DNA of 64,000 bases from Streptomyces sp. ICBB 8177 (GTDB lineage: Bacteria; Actinomycetota; Actinomycetes; Streptomycetales; Streptomycetaceae): NCBI RefSeq assembly GCF_003144095.1, contig NZ_NSKH01000018.1:379965-443964 (forward strand). Reading direction: 5' to 3'. The position numbers and the translations under genes are program-made. Below, piece by piece: positions 40,141-49,051 of the stretch; the first letter of the stretch is position 1, and every line of letters starts with the position of its first letter. A model generated the notes under the pieces. The model had not been told where the DNA came from, made no database searches, and saw nothing but the letters and a program-made list of their open reading frames with translations.

Positions 40141-40640
40141 CGATGCCGACGAAGAGCGCGGCAGCGGTGGCGACGAGCCTGCGCTCCGCACTGCCCGCCG
40201 TGGCTGCCTGCGCGGTGACGCTCGGCGGGCTCACGGCCTGGACGACGCTCGGCGGCGCGGGGAGCCCGGCGGCCGTCGGCGTCACCGACGCCCGGCTGAT
40301 CATGCCCGCGGACCCGGGCGGCCAGACGGCGGTCGTCTTCCAACTGCGCAACACCGGGGGCGCGGACGACGACCTGGTGTCGGTCACCTCGCCCCGCACG
40401 GGCCCGGTCCGGCTCGCCCACACCGTCGTACGGGACGGGGCCGGGTCGATGGCCATGGTGGACGCCGCGACCGTACCGGCCCACGGCACGCTGACCATGT
40501 CGCCGTTCGGCCTGGACGCAATGGTGGACGCGCCGCACGGCCTGAGCCTCGGCCAACTCGTCCCGTTCGTCCTGCACTTCCGCGACAGTCCGCCGCAGCG
40601 GATCGCCGCGGTGGTGGTCCGGCCACAGGACGCCACCTGA
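40137..40640 (+). CDS. PCu(A)C-like copper chaperone
   Basis: 167-aa protein with an uncleaved or cleaved N-terminal hydrophobic segment (residues about 18-38) and a cupredoxin-like domain of the PCu(A)C type. The family pattern HxnMxnHxM is only partly kept: AHTV and SMAMVDA supply His and Met, but the usual HVM near the end is replaced by DAMV. It may bind copper with fewer ligands or bind differently. It is translationally coupled to copA (ATGA) and acts outside the membrane. Confidence 0.75.
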   Translation: MTMPTKSAAAVATSLRSALPAVAACAVTLGGLTAWTTLGGAGSPAAVGVTDARLIMPADPGGQTAVVFQLRNTGGADDDLVSVTSPRTGPVRLAHTVVRDGAGSMAMVDAATVPAHGTLTMSPFGLDAMVDAPHGLSLGQLVPFVLHFRDSPPQRIAAVVVRPQDAT

Positions 40641-40655
40641 CACCCGCCGGTCGGC

Positions 40656-40871
40656 TCAGGCGCGGATCACCGCGTCGAGCCGCCCGGCCTTGGCGTCCTC
40701 GACGAGCGACGAGAACTGGTCGGCGCTCATCTGCACGCGCTGGCCGAAGTCGTCGGTGAGGACCACCCTGCGCTCCACCGGCGCGGAGCCGTCCACGAAC
40801 AACTGCGGGCAGCCGCAGTTGCACTTCCCGCAGAACGACGCGATCGGCTCCAGATTGGTGAACTCCGTCAT
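40656..40871 (-). CDS. Small Cys-rich protein of unknown function
   Basis: 71-aa protein. I do not recognise a characterised family. The N-terminal half carries four Cys in FCGKCNCGCPQLFVD, a compact pattern suited to zinc, copper or an iron-sulfur cluster; the C-terminal half (DDFGQRVQMSADQFSSLVEDA) looks like a regular alpha/beta fragment. The ATG at 40871 is preceded 10 bp upstream by a 9-bp inverted repeat. It is convergent with the PCu(A)C gene, 15 bp away. Confidence 0.75.
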   Translation of the reverse strand: MTEFTNLEPIASFCGKCNCGCPQLFVDGSAPVERRVVLTDDFGQRVQMSADQFSSLVEDAKAGRLDAVIRA

Positions 40872-40880
40872 GTCCTCACA

Positions 40881-40913
40881 CTCCCCGACGTGCCGGCTGG
40901 CTCTGTCGGGGAG
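40881..40913. promoter_or_regulatory. Inverted repeat upstream of the Cys-rich gene
   Basis: CTCCCCGAC (40881-40889) pairs perfectly with GTCGGGGAG (40905-40913). It lies just before the start codon and contains the GGGAG-type sequence on both strands, so it may be an operator or may fold over the ribosome binding site. Confidence 0.5.
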
Positions 40914-41316
40914 GAGATACCCCGTGTCCGGAGACGGCACCCCGCCGCCGACGCGCGGGCGGAGGCACGCGGCGCACCGTCCGTGCTCCCACGAGACCGT
41001 GTGACGCGCCATCAGGAACCGGGGTGGCGGGAACCCCGTCGACGCGTCCCGCGACTTCCTGCGGTGTGGCCGAACGGCTGCCGCGCGACAGGGCATTCGC
41101 GGGAACCCCGGGACACTCGTACGCGACCGACGGCACCGACGCGACCGCATGCGAGCGGTGTCTCGTTTACGGGCGTTCGGCGGCGCCACCCGGGCGGCAT
41201 TCGGCCGGCGCGGGGCGCGTCGGCCGGCGGCGGCCCGGCGCCGGATACTCTGCCGGTGCCACCGTGGGTGGGGTCGGCTGCCCCGAGCATGGTCAGGCCA
41301 GCGCTGTTCGGTCGCC
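40914..41316. other. 403-bp stretch without a clear gene
   Basis: Open frames here are Arg-rich shadows. On the minus strand the stretch is the non-homologous continuation of the decayed aldo/keto reductase frame. I see no RNA gene or repeat. Confidence 0.5.
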
Positions 41317-41719
41317 GGACCTTTCCCGCCTTGTGGGAGTCCTCCAGCGCGCGCCACGCCTGTCGGTTGCCCTCGGCGTAGTCGTCGCCACGGAAGTCGT
41401 CCCACGGCTGCGGGGCGTGGATCAGCATCAGGTCGATGTAGCCGATGCGCAGCTTGGCCAGCGATTCGTCGATCGCGGCGACCGCCGCGTCGTAGTCCTT
41501 GGTCTTTGCGGCCGACTTCGTCGACACGAAGAGACTCTCGCGCGCCACGCGCGAGGCGCGGATTCCTTCCCCGACCCCGCACTCGTTGCCATACACCTGG
41601 GCGGTGTCGATGTTGCGCTAACCGACCTCGATCGCCGCGCGCGTGAACGAGGTGCCTAGGCCGAGCTTGGGTATCTGGACGCCGTTGGAGAGGGCGTAGG
41701 TCTCGTCAAGGACGCTCAT
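41317..41719 (-). pseudogene. Decayed aldo/keto reductase
   Basis: The frame starts with an ATG at 41719 and reads VQIPKLGLGTSFTRAAIEVG, then an in-frame TAG at 41618-41620, then RNIDTAQVYGNECGVGEGI in the same frame. The family has a residue such as Tyr at that position (GYRxIDTAxxYGNE), so one base change made the stop. The rest shows the catalytic Lys (STKSAAKTKDY) and YIDLMLIHAPQPW, but similarity ends at about KAGKVR, before the C-terminal half of the barrel. Both a nonsense change and a 3' truncation are therefore present. It overlaps the upstream cupin stop (ATGA), so it was once the second gene of that operon. Confidence 0.85.
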
Positions 41720-42150
41720 GCGTTCTGTCCGCTCTTGGGCAGCCGGCCGTACATCTCGTCGGTGACCGGCTCCAGCCACTCGTTGCTGACGCCTTCTCCC
41801 GGCGTGATGAAGGCGACGTGGGAGAACCACGAGTCGGCCTTCGCACCGTGCCAGTGCTTGGTGCCCGCCGGGACGCGGATCGCGGTACCCGGGGTCATGC
41901 TGACCGCGTCCTGGCCTTCGGCCTGATACCAGCCGCTGCCGGCCGTGCACAGCAGGATCTGATCACCACCGCCACCGGTGCCGTGGTGAATGTGCCAGTT
42001 GTTGCGGCAGCCCGGCTCGAAGGACACGTTGCTGACCGGGACGCTCCCGCCGGTCAGTGGGGCCAGGTAGCTCTGCCCGGTGAAGTTCTCGGCGTAGGCG
42101 TCATTGGTCTTGCCGAGCGGAAAGATCTGCTGGAATCCGTGGTCGGTCAT
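41716..42150 (-). CDS. Cupin-domain protein
   Basis: 144-aa single-domain cupin. The metal-binding motif 1 is WHIHHGTGGGGDQILLCTAGSG and motif 2 is PAGTKHWHGA, which together supply His ligands and a Gln/Glu. Such proteins often act on quinone-like or carboxymuconolactone-type substrates and pair with aldo/keto reductases. The ATG at 42150 has GGAGGCAG upstream. It is followed by the reductase pseudogene. Confidence 0.85.
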   Translation of the reverse strand: MTDHGFQQIFPLGKTNDAYAENFTGQSYLAPLTGGSVPVSNVSFEPGCRNNWHIHHGTGGGGDQILLCTAGSGWYQAEGQDAVSMTPGTAIRVPAGTKHWHGAKADSWFSHVAFITPGEGVSNEWLEPVTDEMYGRLPKSGQNA

Positions 42151-42378
42151 ATCGGCTGCCTCCGTGATCATGATGGTCTCAGGCTTACCCGGCTCACCTC
42201 GGCGAGCGAAACGGGTGCCCCGACCGCTCGGCCTCGGCGAGAACCGCCTTGAGCCGGCCGGCGGCGCCTCCGGTGCTTGTGCCTTCCGACACCGGTCACC
42301 TTCCAGCCGGACCAGGGGTTTGGCGCTGATGGGATCCGCCGTTGGGGTGCGCGGCCACCTGCGTGGATACTGGGCGGC

Positions 42379-42996
42379 ATGCGCGTTGACTTTGATCCCG
42401 AGGCCTTGGACAGGACCTCCTTCTACAAGCTGCTGACCTCGGTCGTCGTGCCCCGGCCGATCGCTTGGGTTTCGACGATCGACCCAGTCACCTTTTCAGC
42501 GAACCTCGCCCCGCACTCCTTCTTCAACGTGGCGTGCGTCAGTCCGCCCATCGTGCAGTTCTCCTCCGTGGGGCGTAAGGACTCGCTGCGCAACATCGAG
42601 GAGACCGGGGAGTTCGTGGTCAGCCTCGCACCGGAGCACCTCTTCGAGCAGGTCAACGCCACCGGGACCGATTTCCCACACGGCGTCAGCGAGTTCGACG
42701 AGGTGGGCATCGCCCGGGAGCCCAGCAGCCGGGTCAAGCCGCCCCGGGTGGCGGCCTCGCCCGTGGCGCTGGAATGCGTGCTGCACAGCACCGTCCGGCT
42801 CGGCGACTCCACCGTCGTCTTCGGACGCGTCGTGCACGCCGCCGTGTCCGAGGCGGTCATGACCGACGGACACCCCGACATCCGCCGCCTGCGCCCGCTG
42901 AGCAGGCTGGGCAAGGACGAGTGGGGCACCCTCGGCGAGGTGCTGGAGATCTCCCGCATCCGTTACGCCGACTGGCCCGGCCACCGCGCCCAGTAG
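42379..42996 (+). CDS. Flavin reductase-like FMN-binding protein
   Basis: 205-aa protein of the flavin reductase/flavoredoxin split-barrel family, with PRPIAWVSTID, NLAPHSFFNVACVSPP and GRKDSLRNIEETGEFVVSL. It probably binds FMN and reduces flavin or uses it as cofactor in the cytoplasm; the partner is not known. A GATACT hexamer ends 7 bp before the ATG and no ribosome binding site is seen, so the message is likely leaderless. Confidence 0.88.
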   Translation: MRVDFDPEALDRTSFYKLLTSVVVPRPIAWVSTIDPVTFSANLAPHSFFNVACVSPPIVQFSSVGRKDSLRNIEETGEFVVSLAPEHLFEQVNATGTDFPHGVSEFDEVGIAREPSSRVKPPRVAASPVALECVLHSTVRLGDSTVVFGRVVHAAVSEAVMTDGHPDIRRLRPLSRLGKDEWGTLGEVLEISRIRYADWPGHRAQ

Positions 42997-43017
42997 CAGC
43001 CCACCGGCGGCCGTCCC

Positions 43018-43689
43018 TCAGCGCCGTGCCCGTGCCAGCCACGCGCGGGCGCGGGCGCTGCGGGCCGCGAGGAGCGCGAGGAGGGCCGGCACGGCGATGA
43101 CCGCCAGCGCGATCAGGAAGGCGGGGGAGCCGGGTGAGGCGGCGCGGCTGCCCGCGACGGCGTACGCCATCGTGTTGGGCACGCTGCCCACCGCCGTTCC
43201 CACCAGGAACGGCACGCACCGCATCCGGGAGAACGCGGCACAGTAGTTCGCCGCCGCGAACGGCACCCCCGGCAGCAGCCGCATCGCCAGCGTGCTGCGC
43301 AGGCCGTGCTCGCTCAACTGCCGGTCCACGCCCAGCAACAGGCGCCCCCGCAGCAACGGCCGCAGCGCCTCGCGGCCCAGCAGCCGCCCCAGGCAGAACG
43401 CCGCCCCCGCGCCCAGCACCGTTCCGGCCACCGCGGCCACCGTGCCCGCCTGCGCGCCCAGCAGCACTCCCGCCGCCAGGTTCAGCAGCGGGCGCGGTGC
43501 GAACGCCACGGTGCACACCGCGTACACCACCGTGAAACACACGAGGCGCACCGGCCCGCCCGCGCTCAGCAGCCGCTGCGGATGCCACACGAGCACCGCC
43601 ACCGACGCCGCCGCGAGCAGGACGACCAGCAGGCCCAGTCGCACGAGGGCGCGGACCCGGGAGGACGGAAGGGCGAGGGCGACGGGCAC
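43018..43689 (-). CDS. TVP38/TMEM64-family membrane protein
   Basis: 223-aa membrane protein with about six hydrophobic segments. It shows the VTT-domain features FAPRPLLNLAAGVLLG, GAGAAFCLGRLLGRE and RLLPGVPFAAANYCAAF. The family (DedA-like superfamily) is thought to move lipids across membranes. The start is GTG at 43689, and TAAGCT on the minus strand ends 6 bp upstream, suggesting a leaderless message. Confidence 0.88.
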   Translation of the reverse strand: MPVALALPSSRVRALVRLGLLVVLLAAASVAVLVWHPQRLLSAGGPVRLVCFTVVYAVCTVAFAPRPLLNLAAGVLLGAQAGTVAAVAGTVLGAGAAFCLGRLLGREALRPLLRGRLLLGVDRQLSEHGLRSTLAMRLLPGVPFAAANYCAAFSRMRCVPFLVGTAVGSVPNTMAYAVAGSRAASPGSPAFLIALAVIAVPALLALLAARSARARAWLARARR

Positions 43690-44062
43690 CCCGGCAGCTT
43701 AGCGGCGGGCGCCAGGCGACTGCGGCGACCCCGACGGCGCCCCCAACGCGACCGCGTCAGCCCCCGCGCCGAAAACCGTTCGCCAACCGCCGCCCGACGC
43801 ACGATCATTGACGCCATGTCCCGGTACGCCTTCGCCGCCACGTCCGCAGTCGCGGACTCGCCGCGGGCTGCCGTCGTGTCCCTCCCGGACCTGGACCCCG
43901 CCGCCGCACCCGCCATCGCGTACCCCGCCGCCCACGTGGCCGCGTACGCAGCCGACGGCGCCCGAAGCTGACCCTTCCCGGACATTCCGCGGACCCCGCA
44001 GGGGGAGGGTCGGACGGGCTCCAGGGGTTCGCCGCCACACTTCGGAATACCGGGAAGGAACC
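43690..44062. other. 373-bp region upstream of the EF-Tu paralogue
   Basis: It should hold the divergent promoters of the TVP38 gene and the EF-Tu gene. A 51-codon plus-strand frame (ATG at 43816, stop at 43971) is Ala-rich, has no ribosome binding site, and I do not call it a gene. Confidence 0.4.
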
Positions 44063-45232
44063 ATGCCCAAGCAGGCATACGTGCGCACCAAGCCGCACCT
44101 GAACATCGGCACCATGGGCCACGTCGACCACGGCAAGACCACGCTGACCGCTGCCATCACCAAGGTGCTCAGCGACCGCGGCACCGGCAGCTTCGTGCCG
44201 TTCGACCGCATCGACAAGGCCCCGGAGGAGTCCGCGCGCGGCATCACCATCAACATCGCGCACGTCGAGTACGAGACCGCGACCCGCCACTACGCCCACG
44301 TCGACATGCCGGGCCACGCCGACTTCGTGAAGAACATGATCACCGGCGCCGCCCAGCTCGACGGCGCGGTGCTGGTGGTCTCGGCGCTGGACGGGATCAT
44401 GCCGCAGACCGCGGAGCACGTGCTGCTCGCCCGCCAACTCGGCGTCGAGCACGTCGTCGTCGCGCTCAACAAGGCCGACGCGGGCGACCCGGAGCTGACC
44501 GACCTGGTCGAGCTGGAGGTGCGCGAACTGCTCAGCGCGCAGGGGTATCCCGGCGAGACCACTCCGGTCGTGCGGGTCTCGGGGCTGCGCGCGCTGGAGG
44601 GCGACCCGGTGTGGACGGCGGCGATCGAGGCGCTGCTCGACGCGGTGGACACGTTCGTGCCGGTACCGACGCGCTACACCGACGCGCCCTTCCTGATGCC
44701 GGTGGAGAACGTGCTGACCATCACGGGTCGCGGCACGGTCGTCACCGGTGCCGTGGAGCGCGGCACGGTGCGGGTCGGCGACCGGGTCGAGGTGCTCGGC
44801 GCGGGGATCGAGAGTGTCGTCACGGGCCTGGAGACCTTCGGCAAGCCCATGGAGTCCGCCGAGGCGGGCGACAACGTGGCGTTGCTGCTGCGCGGTGTGC
44901 AACGCGAGACGGTGCGGCGCGGTCACGTGGTCGCCGCGCCCGGCAGCGTCCAGCCCGGTGACCGCTTCACGGCCAGGGTGTACGTGCTGCCCGCCGCGCA
45001 GGGCGGGCGCCGCACGCCGATCGGCAGCGGTTACCGGCCGCAGTTCTACATCAGGACCGCGGACGTCGTCGGGGACGTGGACCTCGCAGACGCGGGCGTC
45101 GCGCGGCCCGGCGAGACCGTCGAGATGACGGTGACGCTGGGACGGCCGATCCCGTTGGAGCCGGGCCTCGGCTTCGCCGTCCGCGAGGGCGGCCGCACCG
45201 TCGGCGCGGGCACCGTGACCGCCGTCGGCTGA
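44063..45232 (+). CDS. tuf3: Divergent elongation factor Tu (Tuf3 type)
   Basis: 389-aa EF-Tu. The GTPase motifs are GHVDHGKTT, the switch [18 protein letters not shown] (DCPGHADYVKNM in ordinary EF-Tu), NKAD (usually NKCD) and SGLRALEGD (usually SALKALEGD). The C-terminal domains keep [12 protein letters not shown] and [13 protein letters not shown], where elfamycin-resistance changes are known. It lacks a neighbouring fusA/rpsL operon. Streptomycetes have a third, divergent tuf gene expressed under stress, and this gene fits that description. The ATG at 44063 has GGGAAGGAA upstream. Confidence 0.88.
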   Translation: MPKQAYVRTKPHLNIGTMGHVDHGKTTLTAAITKVLSDRGTGSFVPFDRIDKAPEESARGITINIAHVEYETATRHYAHVDMPGHADFVKNMITGAAQLDGAVLVVSALDGIMPQTAEHVLLARQLGVEHVVVALNKADAGDPELTDLVELEVRELLSAQGYPGETTPVVRVSGLRALEGDPVWTAAIEALLDAVDTFVPVPTRYTDAPFLMPVENVLTITGRGTVVTGAVERGTVRVGDRVEVLGAGIESVVTGLETFGKPMESAEAGDNVALLLRGVQRETVRRGHVVAAPGSVQPGDRFTARVYVLPAAQGGRRTPIGSGYRPQFYIRTADVVGDVDLADAGVARPGETVEMTVTLGRPIPLEPGLGFAVREGGRTVGAGTVTAVG

Positions 45233-45310
45233 CGGCACCGCCCGTCCCCACCGTCCGCGCGAACCGGCGGTGGGGGCGGGCGGCGCACGCAGGTATCGGA
45301 CAATGGCCGT

Positions 45311-46192
45311 GTGGACGCCACCGGCGCGGACGACCCCCGCACCCCAGAGGACACCCGCACCCCAGTCATCCGGGAGGTGGACTTCGGCACGGCCAGGCTG
45401 CTACCCGACGTGGACAGGCCGCGCGCCTGGCTGCTGACGGTGGACGGAGCCCCGCAGTCCTACGTCGACCTCGACGACCCCGGGCATCTGGAGTTCGAGT
45501 ACGTCCGCAGGCTGGCGTTCGCACTGGACGCCGCCGCCGCGCCCGGCCGCCCGCTGGACGTGGCGCACCTAGGCGGCGGGGCGCTCTGCCTGCCCCGCTA
45601 CGTGGCCGCGACCCGCCCCGGTTCGCGCCAGCACGCCGTCGAGGCCGACGGCGGCCTGCTGCGGCTGGTGGCGGAGCACCTTCCGCCGGTCGCGGCGGCG
45701 GGCGTCACCACGCACCACGCCGACGCCCGCGACTGGATCGAGCGGGCACCGGACGCCGGCGCCGACGTCGTGGTCGCCGACGTCTTCGGCGGCTCCCGGG
45801 TGCCGGCCCGCCTGACGTCGCTGGAGTACGCGCGCCACGCGGCCCGGGTCGTGCGGCCCGGCGGACTGTACCTGGCGAACCTCGCCGACGCGGCGCCGTT
45901 CGACTTCCTGCGTCCGCAGATTGCCACCGTCTCGGCGGTCTTCGCCCACGTCTGCCTGATCGCGGAGCCCGCCGTGCTGCGCGGACGCCGCTTCGGCAAC
46001 GCCGTCCTCGTCGCGGGCCACGAAGAGCTGCCGATCGCCGAGTTGGCCAGGCGGGCGGCAGCCGACGTCTTCCCGGCCCGCGTCGAGCACGGCGCCGCGC
46101 TCGGGCGGCTCGTGGCCGGTGCCCGGCCGGTCGCGGACGAGGCGGCGGTCGCGTCCCCCGAACCGCCGCGGGGCGCGTTCCGTGTGGGATGA
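45311..46192 (+). CDS. Spermidine synthase-like methyltransferase-fold protein
   Basis: 293-aa protein with the Rossmann fold of spermidine synthases: VAHLGGGALCLPRYVA (nucleotide-binding glycine loop), HAVEADGGLLRLV, DARDWIE and VVADVFGGSRVPARL. These soluble single-domain proteins are common in actinobacteria and are usually annotated fused or spermidine synthase family; the substrate is unknown. The start is GTG at 45311, with GACAAT 6 bp upstream, suggesting a leaderless message. Confidence 0.8.
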   Translation: MDATGADDPRTPEDTRTPVIREVDFGTARLLPDVDRPRAWLLTVDGAPQSYVDLDDPGHLEFEYVRRLAFALDAAAAPGRPLDVAHLGGGALCLPRYVAATRPGSRQHAVEADGGLLRLVAEHLPPVAAAGVTTHHADARDWIERAPDAGADVVVADVFGGSRVPARLTSLEYARHAARVVRPGGLYLANLADAAPFDFLRPQIATVSAVFAHVCLIAEPAVLRGRRFGNAVLVAGHEELPIAELARRAAADVFPARVEHGAALGRLVAGARPVADEAAVASPEPPRGAFRVG

Positions 46193-46198
46193 GGCAGG

Positions 46199-47635
46199 TC
46201 ACGCCTGCTCCAGGTCGATCCCCGCTTCCGCTTCCTCCCGGGCCATCCGGGTCTCGGTCTCCACGTCGATCGAGCGGGCCAGCCACCAGTACAGCAACCC
46301 TGAGACCGGCAGACCGATGAACAGCGAGATGTCCGCCCCGCCGAGCGCCTTCGCGGCCGGGCCGGTGTAGAGGGTGCCGACGGCGAAGAACGGCGTCATG
46401 GCCGCGAATCCGACCGCATAGCTCACGATGCCGCGCCAGCCCCAACGCCCGTAGATCCCCCGGGGGTTGAAGATCTCGGCGATGACGTAGTGGCCGCGCC
46501 TGACCACGTAGTAGTCCATCAGGTTCACCGCGGTCCACGGGATGAACAGGTAGAGCACCAGCAGCAGGAAGTTGTTGAAGTCCGCCAGGAAGTGCGAAGT
46601 GGCCGCCAGCGCGCCCACCACCGACAGCGCCGCGGTGACGGCGAGCGTCAGCACCCGCACCCTCAGCGTCGGCCGCACTTTGCGCAGCGAGTCGAAGGCG
46701 CTGATCAACGTGAGCGATCCGCCGTACATGTTGAGCGCGGTCACCGAGACGAGTCCCAGGGCGGCGAAGATCAGCACGACCGCGCCGAAACCGTTGAACA
46801 CCTTGTCGCCCGCCGCGTTGATGGAGGCGATGGTGTCGAAGTCCTTGCCCGCCCACGCGGCCAGCAGCGTGCCGAGGATCATCAGCCAGGCGCCGCCGAG
46901 CGCGGAGCCGAAGTACGTCCAGTAGAACGTCTTGCGCACCGTCACGCCGGGCGGCAGATAGCGCGAGTAGTCGGAGACGTAGATGGCCCAGCTGATCTGG
47001 TAGCCCGCGACCACGCCGAACTGGGCCAGGAACGGCGTCCACTTGAAGCCGCTCAGGTCGAACGAGCCGGCCGGGTAGTGCAGGGTGCACAGCACACCGA
47101 CCGTGAACACGCCGAAGATGAGCAGGAAGGCGTACGTGAGGAACTGCTCGGCGCGGTGGATGATGTCGTAGCCGACGAGGGCGACGACGAGGGCGACCAG
47201 AGTGATGACGACGACCCATGTCTTGACGTTGCCGTGCGCCGTCTTTCCCATCGCCTGGCCGGCCAGGATGGTGTTGAACACGTTGAACCCGGCGTACTGC
47301 ACGTACGCGAAGAGCCACACCAGCAGGGCGCCGACGTAGCCGAACTGCGGGCGGGACTGGATCATCTGGGGCAGGCCGAGCTGCGGCCCCTGCGCGGAGT
47401 GGAAGGCCATGAAGAAGGTGCCCAGCAGGGTGCCGGCGACGATCGCGATGAGCGACCAGATGAGGTTGCCGCCGGTGGTGATGCTGGTCAGCCCGACCGC
47501 GAGGGTGGCGATCTGCGCGTTCGACATGAACCACAGCGGCCCCAGGTGCCACAGCTTGCCATGCCGCTCCGCCAGTGGAACGTAGTCGATGGAACGGGTC
47601 TCAAGACCTGTGACCCGTGGCTCGGATGTCGCCAC
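46199..47635 (-). CDS. NCS1-family nucleobase/cytosine permease
   Basis: 478-aa membrane transporter with about twelve hydrophobic segments. NCS1 landmarks include the N-terminal motif GPLWFMSNAQIATLAVG, GPQLGLPQMIQSRPQFG, SWAIYVSDYSRYLPP and FIPWTAVNLMDYYVVRRGHY. The family imports cytosine, purines, hydantoins or related compounds with H+ or Na+; the substrate cannot be told from the sequence. The C-terminal tail is acidic. Confidence 0.9.
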   Translation of the reverse strand: MATSEPRVTGLETRSIDYVPLAERHGKLWHLGPLWFMSNAQIATLAVGLTSITTGGNLIWSLIAIVAGTLLGTFFMAFHSAQGPQLGLPQMIQSRPQFGYVGALLVWLFAYVQYAGFNVFNTILAGQAMGKTAHGNVKTWVVVITLVALVVALVGYDIIHRAEQFLTYAFLLIFGVFTVGVLCTLHYPAGSFDLSGFKWTPFLAQFGVVAGYQISWAIYVSDYSRYLPPGVTVRKTFYWTYFGSALGGAWLMILGTLLAAWAGKDFDTIASINAAGDKVFNGFGAVVLIFAALGLVSVTALNMYGGSLTLISAFDSLRKVRPTLRVRVLTLAVTAALSVVGALAATSHFLADFNNFLLLVLYLFIPWTAVNLMDYYVVRRGHYVIAEIFNPRGIYGRWGWRGIVSYAVGFAAMTPFFAVGTLYTGPAAKALGGADISLFIGLPVSGLLYWWLARSIDVETETRMAREEAEAGIDLEQA

Positions 47636-47814
47636 CGCCGCCTCCTAGCACGAGGATCCAGCACGGATGAAGCACGTATGGAGGCACATTCATTCGTGTC
47701 GGAGCTCGCAGGTCAAGGGGCGCGGGCGGCGTCGGCGGAAGAAGATCGGGACGGCGCACGGCGTTCGGGCCGCCCCGATCGGTACCGGCGAGTTCCGGCC
47801 AGTGGATCAGCGCG

Positions 47815-48969
47815 TCACGGGATGGGGCGCAGGCTCTGCTCGATAGTCTGCACGGTCTGAGGCGGGACGGCGCCGGACACGCCAGTCGAGGTCCACAGCA
47901 CCCATTCGTTGAGCTGGTCGTCGCTGCCGAGCCAGGTGATGTCGTAGGCGGTGCCGTCCGTCGCGCACTTGTTGGACTTGGGCACCGACGTCTCGGTCGC
48001 CGTCGCCACGTAGCCCTTGATGCCGTGGGAGTCGCTGAACGGCTTCGCCGCGCTGTAGGCCAGCTTGCCCTTGTCCTTCGCCTTGAGGTCGGCGAAGGCG
48101 TAGTACACCCACTGGGCGGCCATGTCCTGGGCGGCGCCCGCGACGCTCTTGGCGCCCGAGATCCCGTTGGTGCCGGTGCCCGCCAGGCTGTTGTCCTGGT
48201 CGCCGCACCACCCGTTCTTGTACTGGGCGGGGCTGTCGGCCCTGACCGCGGGGTCGCCCTTCTCGTCCTCGAATCCGATGACCGTGTCCTCGCTGGGGAT
48301 CTGCCAGCCCGGCGGCACGTCGAAGGCCACCTTGCGGTCGCCGTTCGCCACCACCTGCCAGCCGGGCACCACGGGCTTGACGTCCGTGCCGCTGCCGCGC
48401 GGGCCCGCGTCGTCCGGGTCGCTCGGCTGCGGGTCCGCCGGGTTCGTGGCGGCGGGGGAGGACGCCGACGCCGAGGCCGGTGCCTTCGCCTCCGCCTTCT
48501 TGTGGCCCCCGCCGAGCAGGAGCACCGCGCCCACGCCCGCCGCGATCACCGCGACGGCGGCCGTGATGGCGATGGCCGTCGTGCGGCCGTGGTTGCCGCC
48601 GGGCGGCTTCAGCGGTGTCGTCGGCGGCCCGGACGGCGCGCCCCACTGCGGCTGCTGCCCGTAGCCGCCGCCGTAACCCGGCTGCGGCTGCGGCGGATAG
48701 CCGTACGTGGGCCCGAACCCCGGCTGTGCTTGCGGTGGTTGGCCCGGAGTCGGCTGTCCGTAGCCGGGCTGCGGCGGGCCGAAACCCTGCGGGGGCTGCC
48801 CGTACGCAGGCGGTCCCTGGGGCGGCGGGCTCTGGACGGGGCCGCCGTACGGGGGCTGGGCGCCGCCGGGCGGCGGGGGCGGGGGACCCTGCGGGTTCCA
48901 CTGGGGGTTGGACTGGGGGTCCCCCTCCGGGCGCCGCTGTCCCTCGGGCTGCTGTTCTCCGGGCCACAT
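47815..48969 (-). CDS. Pro/Gly/Gln-rich single-pass membrane protein
   Basis: 384-aa protein of unknown function. Residues 1-125 are a repetitive Pro/Gly/Gln/Tyr-rich cytoplasmic region, followed by one membrane segment (TTAIAITAAVAVIAAGVGAVLLL, shown shortened here as AIAITAAVAVIAAG) and a Ser/Ala/Pro linker. From about 195 on comes an extracytoplasmic domain with GWQVVANGDRKVAFDVPPGW, WCGDQDNS and CATDGTAYDITW, with Cys pairs likely to form disulfides. This layout is common in streptomycete envelope proteins. TAAGGT ends 8 bp before the ATG on the minus strand. Confidence 0.8.
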   Translation of the reverse strand: MWPGEQQPEGQRRPEGDPQSNPQWNPQGPPPPPPGGAQPPYGGPVQSPPPQGPPAYGQPPQGFGPPQPGYGQPTPGQPPQAQPGFGPTYGYPPQPQPGYGGGYGQQPQWGAPSGPPTTPLKPPGGNHGRTTAIAITAAVAVIAAGVGAVLLLGGGHKKAEAKAPASASASSPAATNPADPQPSDPDDAGPRGSGTDVKPVVPGWQVVANGDRKVAFDVPPGWQIPSEDTVIGFEDEKGDPAVRADSPAQYKNGWCGDQDNSLAGTGTNGISGAKSVAGAAQDMAAQWVYYAFADLKAKDKGKLAYSAAKPFSDSHGIKGYVATATETSVPKSNKCATDGTAYDITWLGSDDQLNEWVLWTSTGVSGAVPPQTVQTIEQSLRPIP

Positions 48970-49051
48970 GGCGCCAGACCTTACGGGGCCCGGGCTGCTG
49001 CGGTCACGGCTGCCCCTGCCGCCGCTTGCTACTGATTGGTAACATGCGGCC

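Noticed and set aside
41618-41620. TAG read through as pyrrolysine or by suppression in the reductase gene
   Set aside because: The 3' half of the gene is also missing, so simple decay explains it better.
43816-43971. 51-codon frame upstream of tuf3
   Set aside because: No ribosome binding site, Ala/Pro composition, no homology recognised.
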